Assembly (NCBI GenBank): GCA_964020155.1
Contig: OZ026567.1
Coordinates: forward strand, 1,686,430-1,750,429
Reading direction: 5' to 3'
Source of the DNA: Chondrilla cf. caribensis
Lineage: Eukaryota; Porifera; Demospongiae; Chondrillida; Chondrillidae
Length of the DNA stretch: 64,000 nt
Shown: positions 20,617 through 34,400 of the stretch, piece after piece
Layout of the letters: each line of letters begins with the position of its first letter
How positions within the stretch are numbered: the stretch's first letter is position 1
Translations under genes and position numbers: made by a program
The notes under the pieces: generated by a model
Seen by the model: only the letters and a program-made list of their open reading frames with translations
Database searches by the model: none
Told to the model about the DNA's origin: nothing

Positions 20617-22067
20617 TAGCACACCGTAAACAGGAGCTCAAGTTATCGAGGGGGGTACGTCGCTACGTCGGTATTAAAAATTAATGGTCTCACGGAGACC
20701 ACTTCCGAGACCAACTCCAAATTAAGAGTTGGAAACTGAGTCGGATACAAAAACACGGTAGATTCGATCACGCACTACGCCATACACTACAGTATTTATG
20801 TGGACAGCAGTGTTGATGGAGATTGCGAATAATGTAATACAAATTAATAATCTACTATTGGTGAACCAATTCATTAAGTAGAACCAATGTCAAAGACTAT
20901 AGCTACCTGTCCTAGGTGACGACTGTTGAATTCTCCAGTGCATGTGTCAACTAAACTGAAGCGCTTTTACTTAAAAGTCCACTTTTACAGAGACCCCCTT
21001 TACTTGATCCATGGGGTGGTCTCTATAGGCAAGTCTTACTGAAGGTGAAATGACAGATTCTTCTCAGAAACAACACAGCAAAAGTAGTGATTGTACCACT
21101 TCAGATGCTAAAGGAGAACACAGGATCATCTCTATAGTATACACTCCACATCTGGTCTGTCTCTTCCACAACCTAGTCAACATCCAATAGAGACTGGAGT
21201 AAAGAAGTAGAAATAATGAAGCAGACTTCAAAAATTTAGAACACAACCACACATTCACACATTAACATACATGTACCTGTGAATGTAACAGAAGTACCTA
21301 CACATGTAGTCTGCAGGGTGTAGCTGACCACTCACTACCTAATTAGTGACCAGTGAAGTACAGAGGTAGGACCACCATCAGATTACATCTGGATCTATAC
21401 ATGAGTATGTACCAATGCATATGGTGTGGATGGTGAGAGGTGTGCAGGAGTCTTAAATCCTTATACTGTGGAGGATTGAGGAAGGGTCATCATCAGACTG
21501 CTATATCTGTGCCTATACATACATAATATGTGCTTGTACAAATACAAACACTTCACACATGAATCAGGGCTCATAGACAAATACACACATAAGGACGTGT
21601 GAACATAGCACACACAAAGCATCTCTACTGTATATGATGAACACACACACACACACACACACACATGGACAACTTGTGACAAGGCTCCCCAAATAGTCTA
21701 GTGTAATGATATTTATGAGTTCACAAATGAGATTCATTAAGATGTTAAATGGCATAAAACAATACTCAGATATGTACTTATGTACATGTGTGCGTATACA
21801 AATACATACATATATAATATTCTACACAACATGTTCACATGTACACTCATGCAGCATGTTCAAATGTATAATGTACATTTGTACAATATGTTCACTCGTA
21901 CACAGCACGTTCACAAGTACACTCATATAGCATGTACACATGCATGTAGACATGTACAGAATGTTCACATGTGAAGGACCATTGCAGGACAGTCAGCCAA
22001 CAAGGTACACACTCATCCATAAACATTTGTGTTTACTTCTTGTTCACGGTGATCATTTCCTGTTTAC
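20617..22067. other. Intergenic region upstream of NLR-A
   Basis: Region between the NLR-A start and the end of gene X (unit A). 20640-20700 is relatively CpG-rich and may hold the NLR promoter; no TATA box stands out. A weak open frame at 21064-21258 with hydrophobic residues is kept in B (40209-40448), but it has no good start or splice context. A 24-bp (CA)n tract is at 21641-21664 (40825-40865 in B). Confidence 0.4.
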
Positions 22068-25000
22068 TCATCTTCCTTCGCTGAGTTTTAACCTGAGTGT
22101 ATTCCTTGGGGACCACTCCACCACAACTTTGTACCTGCCCTGCATACAACAACATCACAGAAATAAGTCACATGTGACAAACACATCTAACACACATTCA
22201 TACCATCCCAATAAGTACCTACATTAAGTAGTATACATTGATAAGACTTGAGTGTGCTAGTGCATATACGTACATACATGTATCCTGACTGGTGGCCACA
22301 TCAAATAGACTGACAGGAATACATATCCTATGAATCTCTGAGATCCCCAGATGTGACAATTGACTAATCAATTAGCTATGGAATGGTGAGTGTCATATCA
22401 AGATACATGCGTGGCACCATTATAGGAAGGAAATTCAGGAAATGGATCCTTGTGATATAACACATACTGTGCGTACGTACATACATACATACATACATAC
22501 ATACGTATATACTTACATATCTACTGTGTGTCCAACTGTATATATAGTGTAGGATTAATGCAGCTACATACACACATGTACAAATGTACCCACATACGTA
22601 CACATTATGGTCCATGGTTGATGTCAATACACATCAAAGCTACCACCTTGAGTACATATTGAGTGAATTCACAAACAGTACACAAACAGATTTGCATGTG
22701 TCCCCAAGTACATACTACAGAATAACAGAATTCACATGAACCATGTGTGTGTATGGAGTATGTGAGTAGATTAATTTTACTCAGGAGTTTATTTGCTGAC
22801 AATATTCATTCATAACTGCAACAACAGTTACTAAGATATGTACGTACAAATGTACATGTACAGTATGTACATACCTTTTTGATTGTGAATGTCTGGAGGA
22901 CCGAATAATCCAGTGTCTTGGAGCACAGGCATCGCTATATGCTGGAGGTGAGGGACAGGGAGTCTGACATTAGCACAGCATAGGGGTAACCATGCTGGGA
23001 TACAGCGGTGTGCTCCTGTGATTGAGGTGGATTGATGTCAGACTTAGATGTGGACGTATTGGTAAGTGTCTGTGCTGATGGAGATGGTATGAGGTTGTGA
23101 GGTGTACTGGGTATTGAGTGTGGAGGCTGAAAGGGAGTGTGGGGAGAGTGAGTGGGAGGTGTAGGGAGTGTGGGGTGGGATGTGGGGGAGGAGTCTTGAC
23201 ATGTATACAGGTATTGTATGTACTAGGACAACCCAGTGTTTACCATACCATGCATGTATGCACAAACCTGCATATGTACGTATGTATGTGTACCCAAGTA
23301 CATGTACATACGTATACTACGTACACAAGGTTTGAAAAGTACAGCTGTATTACCATTGTCAGTAGAGTGGACATCAAAATGTTTCCACGAAATATCACAA
23401 CTGAAGTTCAATAAAACTGCAAATTTGTCACACTGTAATTACAGTATGTCTACAGTGAATTTACCAAACACAACCAAACTACATATACAGGTGAGTGCAT
23501 ACACATAAACTGTACACACCTTGATAGAAGTGTAGACACTGATAGTGGTGTCGAGGGGGGAGGTGTCTCCTCGTCCTCCCCCACAGTGGTGGCTACCACC
23601 AGTGGTCTCCTAACAACACACAAACAAGAATGACAGAGTACATAAGACAGCCATTGCATGCAATCCACAATGTTCTTCAGCCTCACATTTGTTCCTGAGC
23701 TACAGGGTGAGGGACAGTGGTTCCAGTGTCTTGTGGAGGACCTACAAGTGTACCAGTTTCCATCTCCATCCAAGCTTCCTGCCTGCTACAGATCTCAGCA
23801 AGCAGACTAGACATTTCTACAGAAGAAGAAAATGTATTGGGATTGTGGGCTATGCCAGTGTACTGTACATACATACGTATGTACATATTATATGCATTGG
23901 ACAAATAGAAGGTGAACATGTACATGTGTACATGCATTTGTACAGTATATTGGACAAAGAGTCAGTAAACACATCATAGCAAACTGCACAAAACTCCACA
24001 AGACACTACCACTGGCCCTCACCCCGCATTATATATAATATATAAGCAAGAAAAATAAAAAAGAGGATTTCCATCAAAACAAAAGTACTGAAACCTGGGT
24101 CTTCAAGCTAATGCTCTCTCAACTGAGCTATTTCAGCACATCCAACCACTGTCACAATACTGTGCAATATACCTATATGCATGTACTGCAATATGAAGTC
24201 TCAGACCACACACAGCCACTGTACACACAACCCATTCAGTGGAGCTACCACTGGTCATCCTGTCATACCACGTACACAATATTACTGCACTACATACTCA
24301 CATACATAAGTACGTACACACACATACCATGTCAATCTCTTGTTTTGGAGGGGGACAAGTAGCTATCTCCTTAGCCCTAGCTATTTCTATATCAAGGGTG
24401 CTCTCTCTGTTGAAGAAAATACAATGTACATATTAGTGTGTCTACGGATGTTTCATAAGAATTTACATACAATGACGTATATACAGTTTGTATATATGTA
24501 CATGAGTATATACACATTCTTGTACTACAAGCAAGTACATATGCATATACATATATAGTTACATGAATAAAGACATGAATATATGTACACATACAAACAT
24601 GCATTGCACATGCAAGTACTTACACATATGTACATATCTAATATTTTGGGTACTGTAGTGCATATCCCATATTTCAAGTATTGTACAATATTAAAAGTAC
24701 TCACTTGGACAGTCTGTTGGTACAAATGAACGTACCTAACTTATCACAACAAACAGTATAACAACAGATCTGTTCAATACCTGGTCTATCCCGGTGTACA
24801 ACTGGACATGTGTAGATACTCTAGTGTGTATACGAATTTACATGTAGGTATATACTCTCGTGTGTACAGTTCTCACATCATTGCTAGCCACATACAAGGA
24901 TATATTGTATACACACACATGTACATGATTACAAAACATTCATCTGTATGTACACAAACATACTGTACACATGTACAAATTACATACACATGTACACATG

Positions 25001-25094
25001 TGGACAACACACTTTCCAATCTCATTTGAGCCAAAGCATGTTTGTGTCTTAATAATGCCTTCTCATCTTGTTCCTGTCTCAGCTTGTCCACTTC
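22068..25094 (-). CDS. Small gene X, unit A copy (probably impaired)
   Basis: Minus-strand exons supported by comparison with unit B: 25013-25094 (EVDKLRQEQDEKALLRHKHA, helical), 24328-24406 (LDIEIARAKEIATCPPPK), 23687-23816 (MSSLLAEICSRQEAWMEMET), 23520-23609 (Pro/Thr-rich, GEDEETPPPSTPLS), about 23045-23206 (Pro/Ser/His-rich), 22875-22941 (VLQDTGLFGPPDIHN) and a terminal 22068-22139 (RYKVVVEW). The 63-codon Ser/Thr-rich exon and the VDVL exon of B are absent. Two bases are lost at the first donor (GGAAAGTG against GGAAAAGGTG), which shifts phase. No known domain is recognised; the N-terminal exons look like an amphipathic or coiled-coil helix. Some joins are not in phase, so the model is incomplete. 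Confidence 0.35.
24087..24137 (-). tRNA. tRNA-Phe-like pseudogene, unit A
   Basis: On the minus strand GCTGAAATAGCTCAGTTGAG matches an acceptor strand plus D-arm with an A box. It ends in TTTCAGT, nearly complementary to GCTGAAA. The part that should hold the anticodon and T arms is cut to about 18 bases (a TTGAAGA remnant and CCAGG), so it cannot fold as a tRNA. The unit-B copy (44553-44603) is better preserved. Confidence 0.65.
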
Positions 25095-26521
25095 CTACAG
25101 ACAGCAAACACGTACACATGTTCATACACTCCACATTGACACAGATCGGTCGTTCAACCGAGTGGTATCTACTGACATTTAGTCAAACCAAAGAGACAAA
25201 ACAAAGATCGAGCTAATGCCGTGCGTATCGCTGTTCGTCACTTTATTCTTCAAACTTGATCATTTCTTAGTATTTAACCGTGTGGAGGACACCGACAAGG
25301 AAACAACCAATAATTGTATGATTGGGAATAACGTAGGGTAACTGGAATACCGTCAATACTCTAATAACACGCACACTTCAACTCACACTGCAACCATCAA
25401 CTCTGTACACATGGGACTAGGGTTAGGTGTAAAGGGTCGACGCTGAGTGAGGATTCGGGGACTTTTCAGGTTCTTTAGAACTTGAGATCTGGCAACATTG
25501 CGTCGGTTATGGACACGTGGCTGAGTAAGACTATTGCGCAATACCAATAAATCGATTACAGTGAAACCTCTCTAATCCGACACTCAATGGGACCTGAGAA
25601 TAATTTTGGATTAGGAGGTTGTTGAATTATGGAGTGCCTCTTAACATACTTATGTATTGTGACTGTACTTCATATAATGGTCGGATTAGAGAGAATGTTG
25701 GATTATAGGTGTTGGATTAGGGAGGTTTTACTGTATGAGAATTTCTCGCTGCGCAATCCAAGTGAAGCTAGCTAGCTAGCTACAGATGTTTTGACATACA
25801 ATACGAGGTGTCTGTCACGTGCATATGTAGATCATTAATATGGTACATCGAAGTGGAGGAGGACAATAATAATATTATTGACAGACAATAAACAACAATT
25901 ATATTGACTTAATCACGGCCATGTAACCTCGTGAATTAGAATTTGTGCAGTAACCCGCTTGACTGCCTGGTATTGCATGTCAACCCCTATAGCTGTATAT
26001 AACACACACGTATACATATTATAATAACATAGTACACGTGTATATACACATGCACAAACTTGACATGTGTACAATGATAATGTCAGCAAATCTTCATTAC
26101 ATAATATATATTAGCTATATATATAATATTATTAATAGTTGATAGAGTACTAGTATATATGTTATTCTTATATTCTTATAATATTATAGTGGAATATATA
26201 TCAGATTCTATGATGCAGATCTCCAATGTAATCAATGGTATATACAAAATATTATAATTATTAATCATAACGATAAGATCTAAATATACCAAAATAATAT
26301 CATTATTATTATTGTTATGCAATAAACACACACTATAAAACAGGAAATAATCTATTTTATAGTTCTCAATACAATTGTAGAAAAAGGCAAATTCTCAAAC
26401 TCCATGTCTCATCAGGATTCCTGTGTGGATATAATAGACTCAATACAACACTGACAATGTCTACAGTATGAGCAGTGGAGGGGATGTGGGCCAGCCCATG
26501 AGACCACACAATGACATAGCA
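25095..26521. other. Intergenic, between gene X (unit A) and the end of NLR-B
   Basis: Counterpart of 540-1779 with the same conserved block followed by AT-rich sequence. No coding region is supported. It is interrupted by the MITE at 25559-25733. The candidate ATG seen in A and C at the equivalent of about 25489 is ATC here. Confidence 0.5.
25559..25733. mobile_element. Pogo/Tigger-like MITE, unit B only
   Basis: Ends CAGTGAAACCTCTCTAATCC and, inverted, CAGTAAAACCTCCCTAATCC, with TA on both sides. Copies A and C keep the empty site (ATCGATAATAATTA). Length 175 bp; no coding capacity. Confidence 0.85.
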
Positions 26522-28453
26522 CTAGTGTACTTCATGTGAGGTGACCAGGACTGCATGTAGTGGACAGTACAGATGGGACGCAGGGGGTAGGGGAGGGGTC
26601 ATCCCTGGGTGCATGGGAGGAGTAGGATATCAGGACACAGCAGTCAACACAAGGACTGTCCTCCCACACAGGGACACTTGGGACCTAGGTACATACAGTC
26701 CACTACAAGTACAATGCTCACCAGTGTCCACTACAAGCACAATGCTCACCAGTGTCCACTACAAGCACAATGCTCACCAGTGTCCACTACAAGCACAGTG
26801 CTCACCAGTGTCCACTACAAGCACAATGCTCACCAGTGTCCACTACAAGCACAGTGCCCACCAGTGTCCACTATAAGCACAATGCTCACCTGTGTCCACT
26901 ACAAGCACAATGCTCACCAGTGTCCACTACAAGCACAATGCTCACCTGTGTCCATGTCTTCTCAGAGAGCACTTTGGCCTCTAACTCTGCTCTAGGGATG
27001 GGTCCTGCAGTGGTTTCAACAGCTTTGAGAAGCAAGGTCCAGGTTGGGGGAAAACCCTTACATCGCCCACTCTGCCATATATGTAATGCCTTCAGTCCCC
27101 CCATCTCCTTATGCATCAGAGACTCTACATCCACCAAACGGACACCGAGGTTGATGGGGAGTTCCCACTTTGGAACTTCCTCCCAAACAGCAAGCAATCC
27201 AACATCTGATGGAGTCTGATCTGTTGGAATGAAGAGGATGTCAAGAGAACATGAGAAGACAACATCTTGTCATCGTGAATATCATTAACTCACCATAGAC
27301 AGTCAACTGGTCTTTGATGGGTACATTCACACAAGAACTTTGACCACCTATAGACAAGTACATGTAGTGAGTATGTAGACAAGTACATGTAGTGAGTATG
27401 TAGACAAGTACATGTAGTGAGTATGTAGACAAGTACATGTAGTGACATATCCACGTACACATACTGAAATACGACAACACACAGACATAAAGGTATACAT
27501 GCAGGCACATACACACTCACGTACATACATACTCACACTGTACAGCATAATACATGGTTACATACTGAACCCAGTGTGCAGACATTGCACTAGATTGAGT
27601 ACAAGTGAGACTGGATTAGACTTATTGGTGCACATGATAGAAGTACTGGAACGTAAGATGTGAAGATCTTACAATGGTTGATCAAATGTGGAAGAGGTTA
27701 CTTAAAGAGTCCTACAGACTACAATGTCCTCTCATATTGTGACATACAACATACCTGGTGGGTCGTGAGGAGATGGGAGATCGACTGGAACAACTTCAGG
27801 GGAGGACTTCTCAGAGGTCAGGGAACTTTCCACATTCTCTGAAGAGAAACACGCAATAACATGGTCAACAACAACATTGTCAATACATTAACACACACAA
27901 CTCACCAGTTGAAGCATGAGGACGTGATATAAAGTAAGTGTCATGACCCCTCTCTACAACCTCAAATTGGTTCACATGTTCCTGACCAAGTTGTGAAATA
28001 ATGTGATCTTTGTTTAGATATGTACTCCCTTCTTTCAAAACAAAGTTGACATCATTGTTGTTGGCAGCAATTCCTCTCATCACAGCACCCAAGAGATTAT
28101 ACCATGATTGTGGGATGTCATCATGATACTAATTAGAGAATCATATAATGATACATTATAACAAAAAATAATCAGTTATGAACAACTGCAAACATACCTC
28201 AAAATTAAGGTCCACTTTCTTCAAAGTACAATTAGACCATACATCTTCCACTCTTCTAACAATATCAACATCATCATGAGATTCCTTGGATTAACAGAAT
28301 AAACAATAAGTCAACAGTGTAAACCTTGAGTGAATAATAAATGAGGCATAATATAGAAGCAAACACACACAAATATTCACTTAGTCATGGAGAACAAATG
28401 GGCCGAATATGTGATACCACATCCTATGCAAAGATGTGCTTATCCCCTATACA

Positions 28454-28491
<38 letters not shown>

Positions 28492-31400
28492 ACATAAACA
28501 GATAATATTATAGAATGTACATCATACAAAATTAACAAAATGATTATAAGTGTACTTTAACAGTACATATAAGTAGTACATGGTAGAAGGTAGAAGTTGA
28601 CTCAACATGCATATTGTCATATGCATACCTCAAAGACATATGCATGGCATGCACATGTACATTCTGAGATCTTCCAAAATTTCACCATTTCATTGAATAA
28701 ATGTACAAAATGAATACTGATTAAAGTTTGATCCCAGCTCCAAGGTCTACACCTCAGAAGAGGAAACCATCACTGGCTTGTATCCTACAAACACTTTCTA
28801 TGTATGTAGCACCAAATGGTGTGCAATAAACTATCCATGAGCTATGGTTGAGTATAGTCTTATAATATTATTATATAATAACTTAACTATCACCAAATGA
28901 TGTGTAATAAGCCATCCATGAGTTACGGTTCAGTACAACATTATATTATGGGTCAAGAGAGTCTGACAATTTCAGTGATAACAGCACTAATGACATTCTC
29001 ATGTTGTAATGTTTATTGAATGCGCTACCTACTGTGCACATATCAAAGGAAGTGTCCAACCATGACATATATAAGCACACACTTTTCCTAAGCTTCTAAT
29101 ACGCCAACTCAACAGGATACAAACAGATGTACATAATATACACAAACATAGATACATACATGCACATGTACACATATGCAAAACTACACATGTGGACACA
29201 TACACACGTGTTTGCTTACAAACCTACATACACTCACCTTCAGCATACACACCCACCCACACACATCAATGTACAAATGTGGACACATCACATCACATCA
29301 CAAAACACAACCAAAGATCATTCTATTGTCAGATACATAGCAGACAAGCACACATGTAAAAGTACATATACACACTCAACCACATGAACACAATGTACCA
29401 GTAGAGTGTACACTCACTGTGGAAATTTCCAAACTGAGTTCTTCTAGTCGTTCAGCATGGTGTACTCTACTGAGCAACACTCCACATTCAGCTGGGGTTA
29501 GGTCTAGCCTAAGGTGACACACAGGTCTAGACATTGGACCATCTATGATGAGTTGACACCAATTGTCACCTGTACAGAGTGGAACCAAACACTATACTGT
29601 AGTACCAGTGGAAACGTTTATATTAAAATACTGAGTACAAGGTTAAAAGTAGAGTGAGCATAATAGGTGTAGTGTGTACTGTACCACTCAGTCAGACATG
29701 GGTTTGGGATGGTTTGTATCATGGAGAGAGTTTGTATGGTGGAGACTTATCCACACCTGACTGTGTGCACACAATTGGGATCAAATAATCAGTTTTGGTA
29801 TACTTCTCATCAATAAATGGTGTCATTGAACATCTGTGAGGGGAATAGCATTACAATCTAAACATAGTTACATACAAGTCTCACCTAGTAGTGAAGATAG
29901 ATATGTGAATAAACCGTTGATGTCCAACCTCAAATGAGTAATGTGGTCACTGTGTTCCAAAGTCTCCAATAGATAGAGAAAAAGTTCTTGTGACTCACCC
30001 TACCAGTGTGCAAGGATAATACAAAATAACAAGTCAGAACTTCACGTACGTAATACCACAAATTGACTATAATAAGTGCACATACTGAATGTAGCTGAGA
30101 TATAACATGACCACATGTATAATGTCATGTATGTCATACATAATATGACCTAGTCTAGCCTCTAGACACAAGTTATCATTTCCATGTGTGGGCAGAGCAA
30201 GAAGTAAGGTCCAGCAATTATTTTCATTTTCATGCACTATCCCCACTGAAAGGTGACTATTGGAGATGATACGGCTTATGATGATTTCGGTACTCATAGG
30301 GGAAGGCGCAATCTTCTATAAGGTGACCTTGGTAAGTGAACAAAGACAGTTATGTCACAAGTATTCAATTCACACCACTTGAAGACAACTATTTCAAGGT
30401 GGCAAATTTCCTCATGTACAACATGTGTTCTCTTGGGAGAGACCTGTTGGTTATGTGTATCAAAACTATATTTGGCTTGAGGTGCCCATGTACAGGAGTG
30501 AGAGGTTGGGGCTAGCTAGACTAAATGTGACCTTTAGCTTACAGACATGCACACTGCTTGGCCACCACAGACAAGCAACACATAATGGGCACATGAAGAC
30601 ATATGCTCAACTTCAGGAAGGGATACAACAGGAAGTGATGTAATAGGAAATGTATTTTGTTGGAAAGCTTCACACTGCTGAAGACGACCATGCATCAAAG
30701 ACCAAATGTACAGTGAAGCAACATGGAACAAACTGTGTTTAATATACATACATGCTACCAACTAACCATATGTTACACCCAATGATAGGACATGAACAAT
30801 GCAGCTCAGAATCCCTGATTCACATACATACTAACCCAATAGTTGATCCCAAGTTCTGATATGTTCCTGTTCCTGGAGACTCCTTCCACTATCGACAGCA
30901 TAAGATCTGAAGTCTATAAACACACAACAATATCACAATACAAGATGGTATGAGGTCCAGTACACCTTAGAGATTACCCCTCACCTCTTCTCCACATCCA
31001 ACATCAACCTTGACAAGCTGGCCACTTGTGGCTATGGCTTCCTCTATTACGGATAGTTCAGTAGTGGATATGTCCTCACTATAAAGGTCAGTGGTAACCT
31101 ATTGTAAGAATGTACATAAATAATCATGATTACTCAATACGTACTGTTACAGTATTACATGTTGTACTGTCTACAGTCTTACTTGTGTCATATCAACATT
31201 CAGTTCCCTCAATGTTTTGGCATCCTTCAATCCTAAAAGAACAGCACACCACTGTCTAGGGGTTAACTTCATCCCCACCAAACACTTTTCACGTGGAACT
31301 AACAGGGACTTCAGAGAGTTGTCTGGTATATCTGTGAATGATTGTTACCATTATAAAACTGAAACTGAAACAAATACACCTGGAATGGTTTGCTCTTGAC

Positions 31401-34400
31401 TCACCAGAATATCTATGCCCTACAAGCTCAGAAATATTGCAGTTGATGTTCTTAAGAGTCTCATTCACACAAAGGTGGTTAATAAATGAGGCTGATGGGG
31501 GAGCAACAATGGAGCCACAGATGATCCTAAATGACCTCAAACTTCTGTTAGCTTCCACTGCATGATCAATTCTTCTCCAATCTTCATTGTTAAACATCAC
31601 TCTCTACAGCAATACATGTACACAAGGTTTACTGCACTAGATGTACATAACAATATAGTCTGGTGTACATCAAACTTTATTCCTCTTTTAGGGGCTGCCT
31701 GTGGCAGCCCCTATATTGTTTTCATTTCGACTTCCGGTATGTAACGCTCGATATATATATATATATATATAATATGTGTTCCTACGCGCAACCGCAACAA
31801 TGAATTAATATTATAATTTATATTGCGTGAAATAAAGATGGCCGATTTTGAACGCCGACAATTAGAAAATTTGGGCTAGAATTTGCTAAAGCTTTGCCGA
31901 ATGTAATAACCTCAGCGAAGGTTCTTATGAACCTAAGAAAGATCTCCAAGTAATTCGAGTGCGGGGGGTGGCAGCCCCACGAGTTTTTGAACTCGAATTA
32001 CTTGTTTCATTTATTGTCGTAAAAGGGTTTAGAGACTTTGATAATATGAAGGTGTTGTGAGGGGTGGAGTCAAACTGATATTCAGGAAAATGGGGATGAG
32101 TCATTACCTGACCAATGAAATGGTCAATTGTCTACAGTAGAACAGCACTTAGGAGGCTTCAGTGCATGGTGATTGACAACAGTGATATTCCTGTGGAAAT
32201 ACTGAGACTTGATACACAACAACTGTTCTTCTTAATGATGAAGACTCAAGGCTGGACATTACACCACTGTTGAACTATTGAATAGCAATGTGACTGGGTG
32301 CATTGTGACTGAGAATGAACTGCATTTCAATGTGCACATGCGTATCAAGTTGGAGTATATTTGCCATTTTGCTTCTGAATCAAGTGATGTTCCTTGCTTA
32401 GCTTTTAACAGAGTGTTCATAACAATTGACAATGTTTTCATAACAATTAACAACCCTGGCTCACAGCTATACAGTGTAGTAAGGGTTTGAATACAAGCAG
32501 AGCTGTTCTGTTTTGAAATTACCACTCGACTCCTCTTCTGACTTTTGCTTGGGATGGTTGTGTGTGTGTTTGAACAGGAGTTGAGGAGAGTCAGGGATTG
32601 TACAGTCTTATCCACGTGTACCCTCAAGGAGGGCAAGTAGGGTGAAAAACCAATCTCAAACAAACTTGGACTAAGTGACATCTTAAAAGAGATCTAGGAT
32701 TATAAGTGGTTGTTATGTTGGGACAGAAACAATAGGGACAATCTACCATACAAGACTACATAAATTGTAGTGATTTGAATGTGTTACACTCCTATAAATG
32801 CAAATATGTGCATGTGCAAGCGAAAAGGGCCCTTAGCGATTTTTTGTCGAATGTGCGTTTTTGGTATTGTTCGATAGCCTATTCCACACTGCAGACGATG
32901 GCCCTATCATTCAGATCATAGGAGCGACTATTTATGCGCTACAGGTCTTTGTTTGAGTCCCTCTGCGCAACGTTATAACGGATAACAAGCTCATTTCCAT
33001 TTTTGGCCCTGGATCCGTATACTGAAGATGTAAAGTATACTGACCAATGGAAATTCATGACGTCATTCAAGGCGAATCCACATTCAAGATGGAACCGCAT
33101 AACTCCGTATAATTTAAAATGGTGACTTTGAACGCTTGACGAAAAGGCTTCGTTCTCGAAAAGTACAAATCGTATCGGCAGGACGCTTTCAGAACTTATT
33201 CTTTATCACTATATAAGCAATTTGATCGAATAAAATGAAAACCGGAAATTTTGTGTTATTTGGCTGTTTTGATACATTCTGAACGTTTTGATAACAATGG
33301 CTAAGGACCCTTTTCGCTTGCACGCTCACATATACAGATCAACACACCTTAGATTGAAAGTAAAACACCTCCTCAACTCTTCCTGAGAGCACAGCTAGTA
33401 CTGTATCCAAAGGTGCATCACTTAACTTGATGGTCTTCAAGTTATGTGATGTTTTGAAACTTCTTTCAAAAATTTTCCAATCTGTCAAACACAAAAATAA
33501 GAATATAGCACTTGCTATATACAGTCCACTACAACAGAATGTGGAACAGCTCATTGACATGTGGAAATATAGGAAACTTGGGACACAGTTCACTGGTAAA
33601 CATGTAAAGCCTCAATATTATCCAATCAGGAGTTCCGAATAGCAGGGTTCCACTGTAGCTACAATGAAATGTAGTCTTGTGCACAACTTGTACAAGTTCA
33701 TATCATGCAATACCAGACTCAAGATTACAGACATACAATACAGTAGTATTATAACCACACATCACCTACCATTTGAGTGGAAATAACGCAATTCCAACGT
33801 TCTCAGATTCTTGTGCACAAACACAGTGCTGGCCAGGTTGTCCACACCAAGTGGATGCATCCCATCACCCCACAGTGATAGCGTTTCAAGTGTGGGATGG
33901 TTCTGGACTGCAGACTGGACAACATATAGATTGTAAGGGGACCTCACTCTAAAACTGATAGAGTTCTTCAATAGTGTTGGAAGAACCCTAGCAGATACTG
34001 AGGGGTTGTTGGCTTCAAAGAGTGAGGTCATCACAACCTCGTCATCGACATCAGTCGGAACACCGGCATCTCGGGCACACAGTGATAAACTTGACAGACT
34101 GAGACTAATCAAGTCTACCCATTTCAGTCTGGTGATTCCACAGTAGATCTTCCAGACCTCGGCCATCTCTGGACGTCCAAACTCACTTTTCCAGATTCTC
34201 CTTTGATTGATCTCGCTCTGTTTGGCAATGTGGATGGCAGCTAATGTTTCTTGTACCGTTTTGTGGTTGAATTGATAGAGATGTCCAGCAGATGGGGCTG
34301 TCTTGTCCACACGCTCAGAGAACAGGAGGTTGTAGATGCTGCCTCGCTCGTCCAAGTGCTGCTTCACATCTTTCAAGTCGTCCTCGGTGAGAATCAGACG

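Larger units (their letters stand above)
1..24785. repeat. Tandem segmental duplication, unit A
   Basis: First of three tandem copies of the same NLR-bearing segment. Matching landmarks: the block around 589-660 recurs at 25145-25216 and 46164-46235, and the NACHT exon ends at 14955, 35483 and 59138. The A-to-B offset is 24556 bp on the left and 20528 bp at the NACHT exon. The difference is mostly A-only insertions (Tc1/BEN element, PIF-like element, hAT remnants). The borders given are where the landmark order restarts; true breakpoints could lie a few hundred bases either way. Confidence 0.85.

Noticed and set aside
21064..21258. Small membrane protein (hydrophobic minus-strand ORF, also 40209-40448)
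   Set aside because: Kept in both copies only as part of the duplication; no convincing start, splice site or end; the tail differs by frame between copies.
26702..26953. CRISPR-like array of 28-bp repeats
   Set aside because: Units are directly contiguous with no spacers, and the context is a eukaryotic exon-intron border.
26541..27219. Plus-strand ORFs over the 28-bp array
   Set aside because: Shadows of the minus-strand Death-domain exon and of the repeat; no start or splice context on the plus strand.
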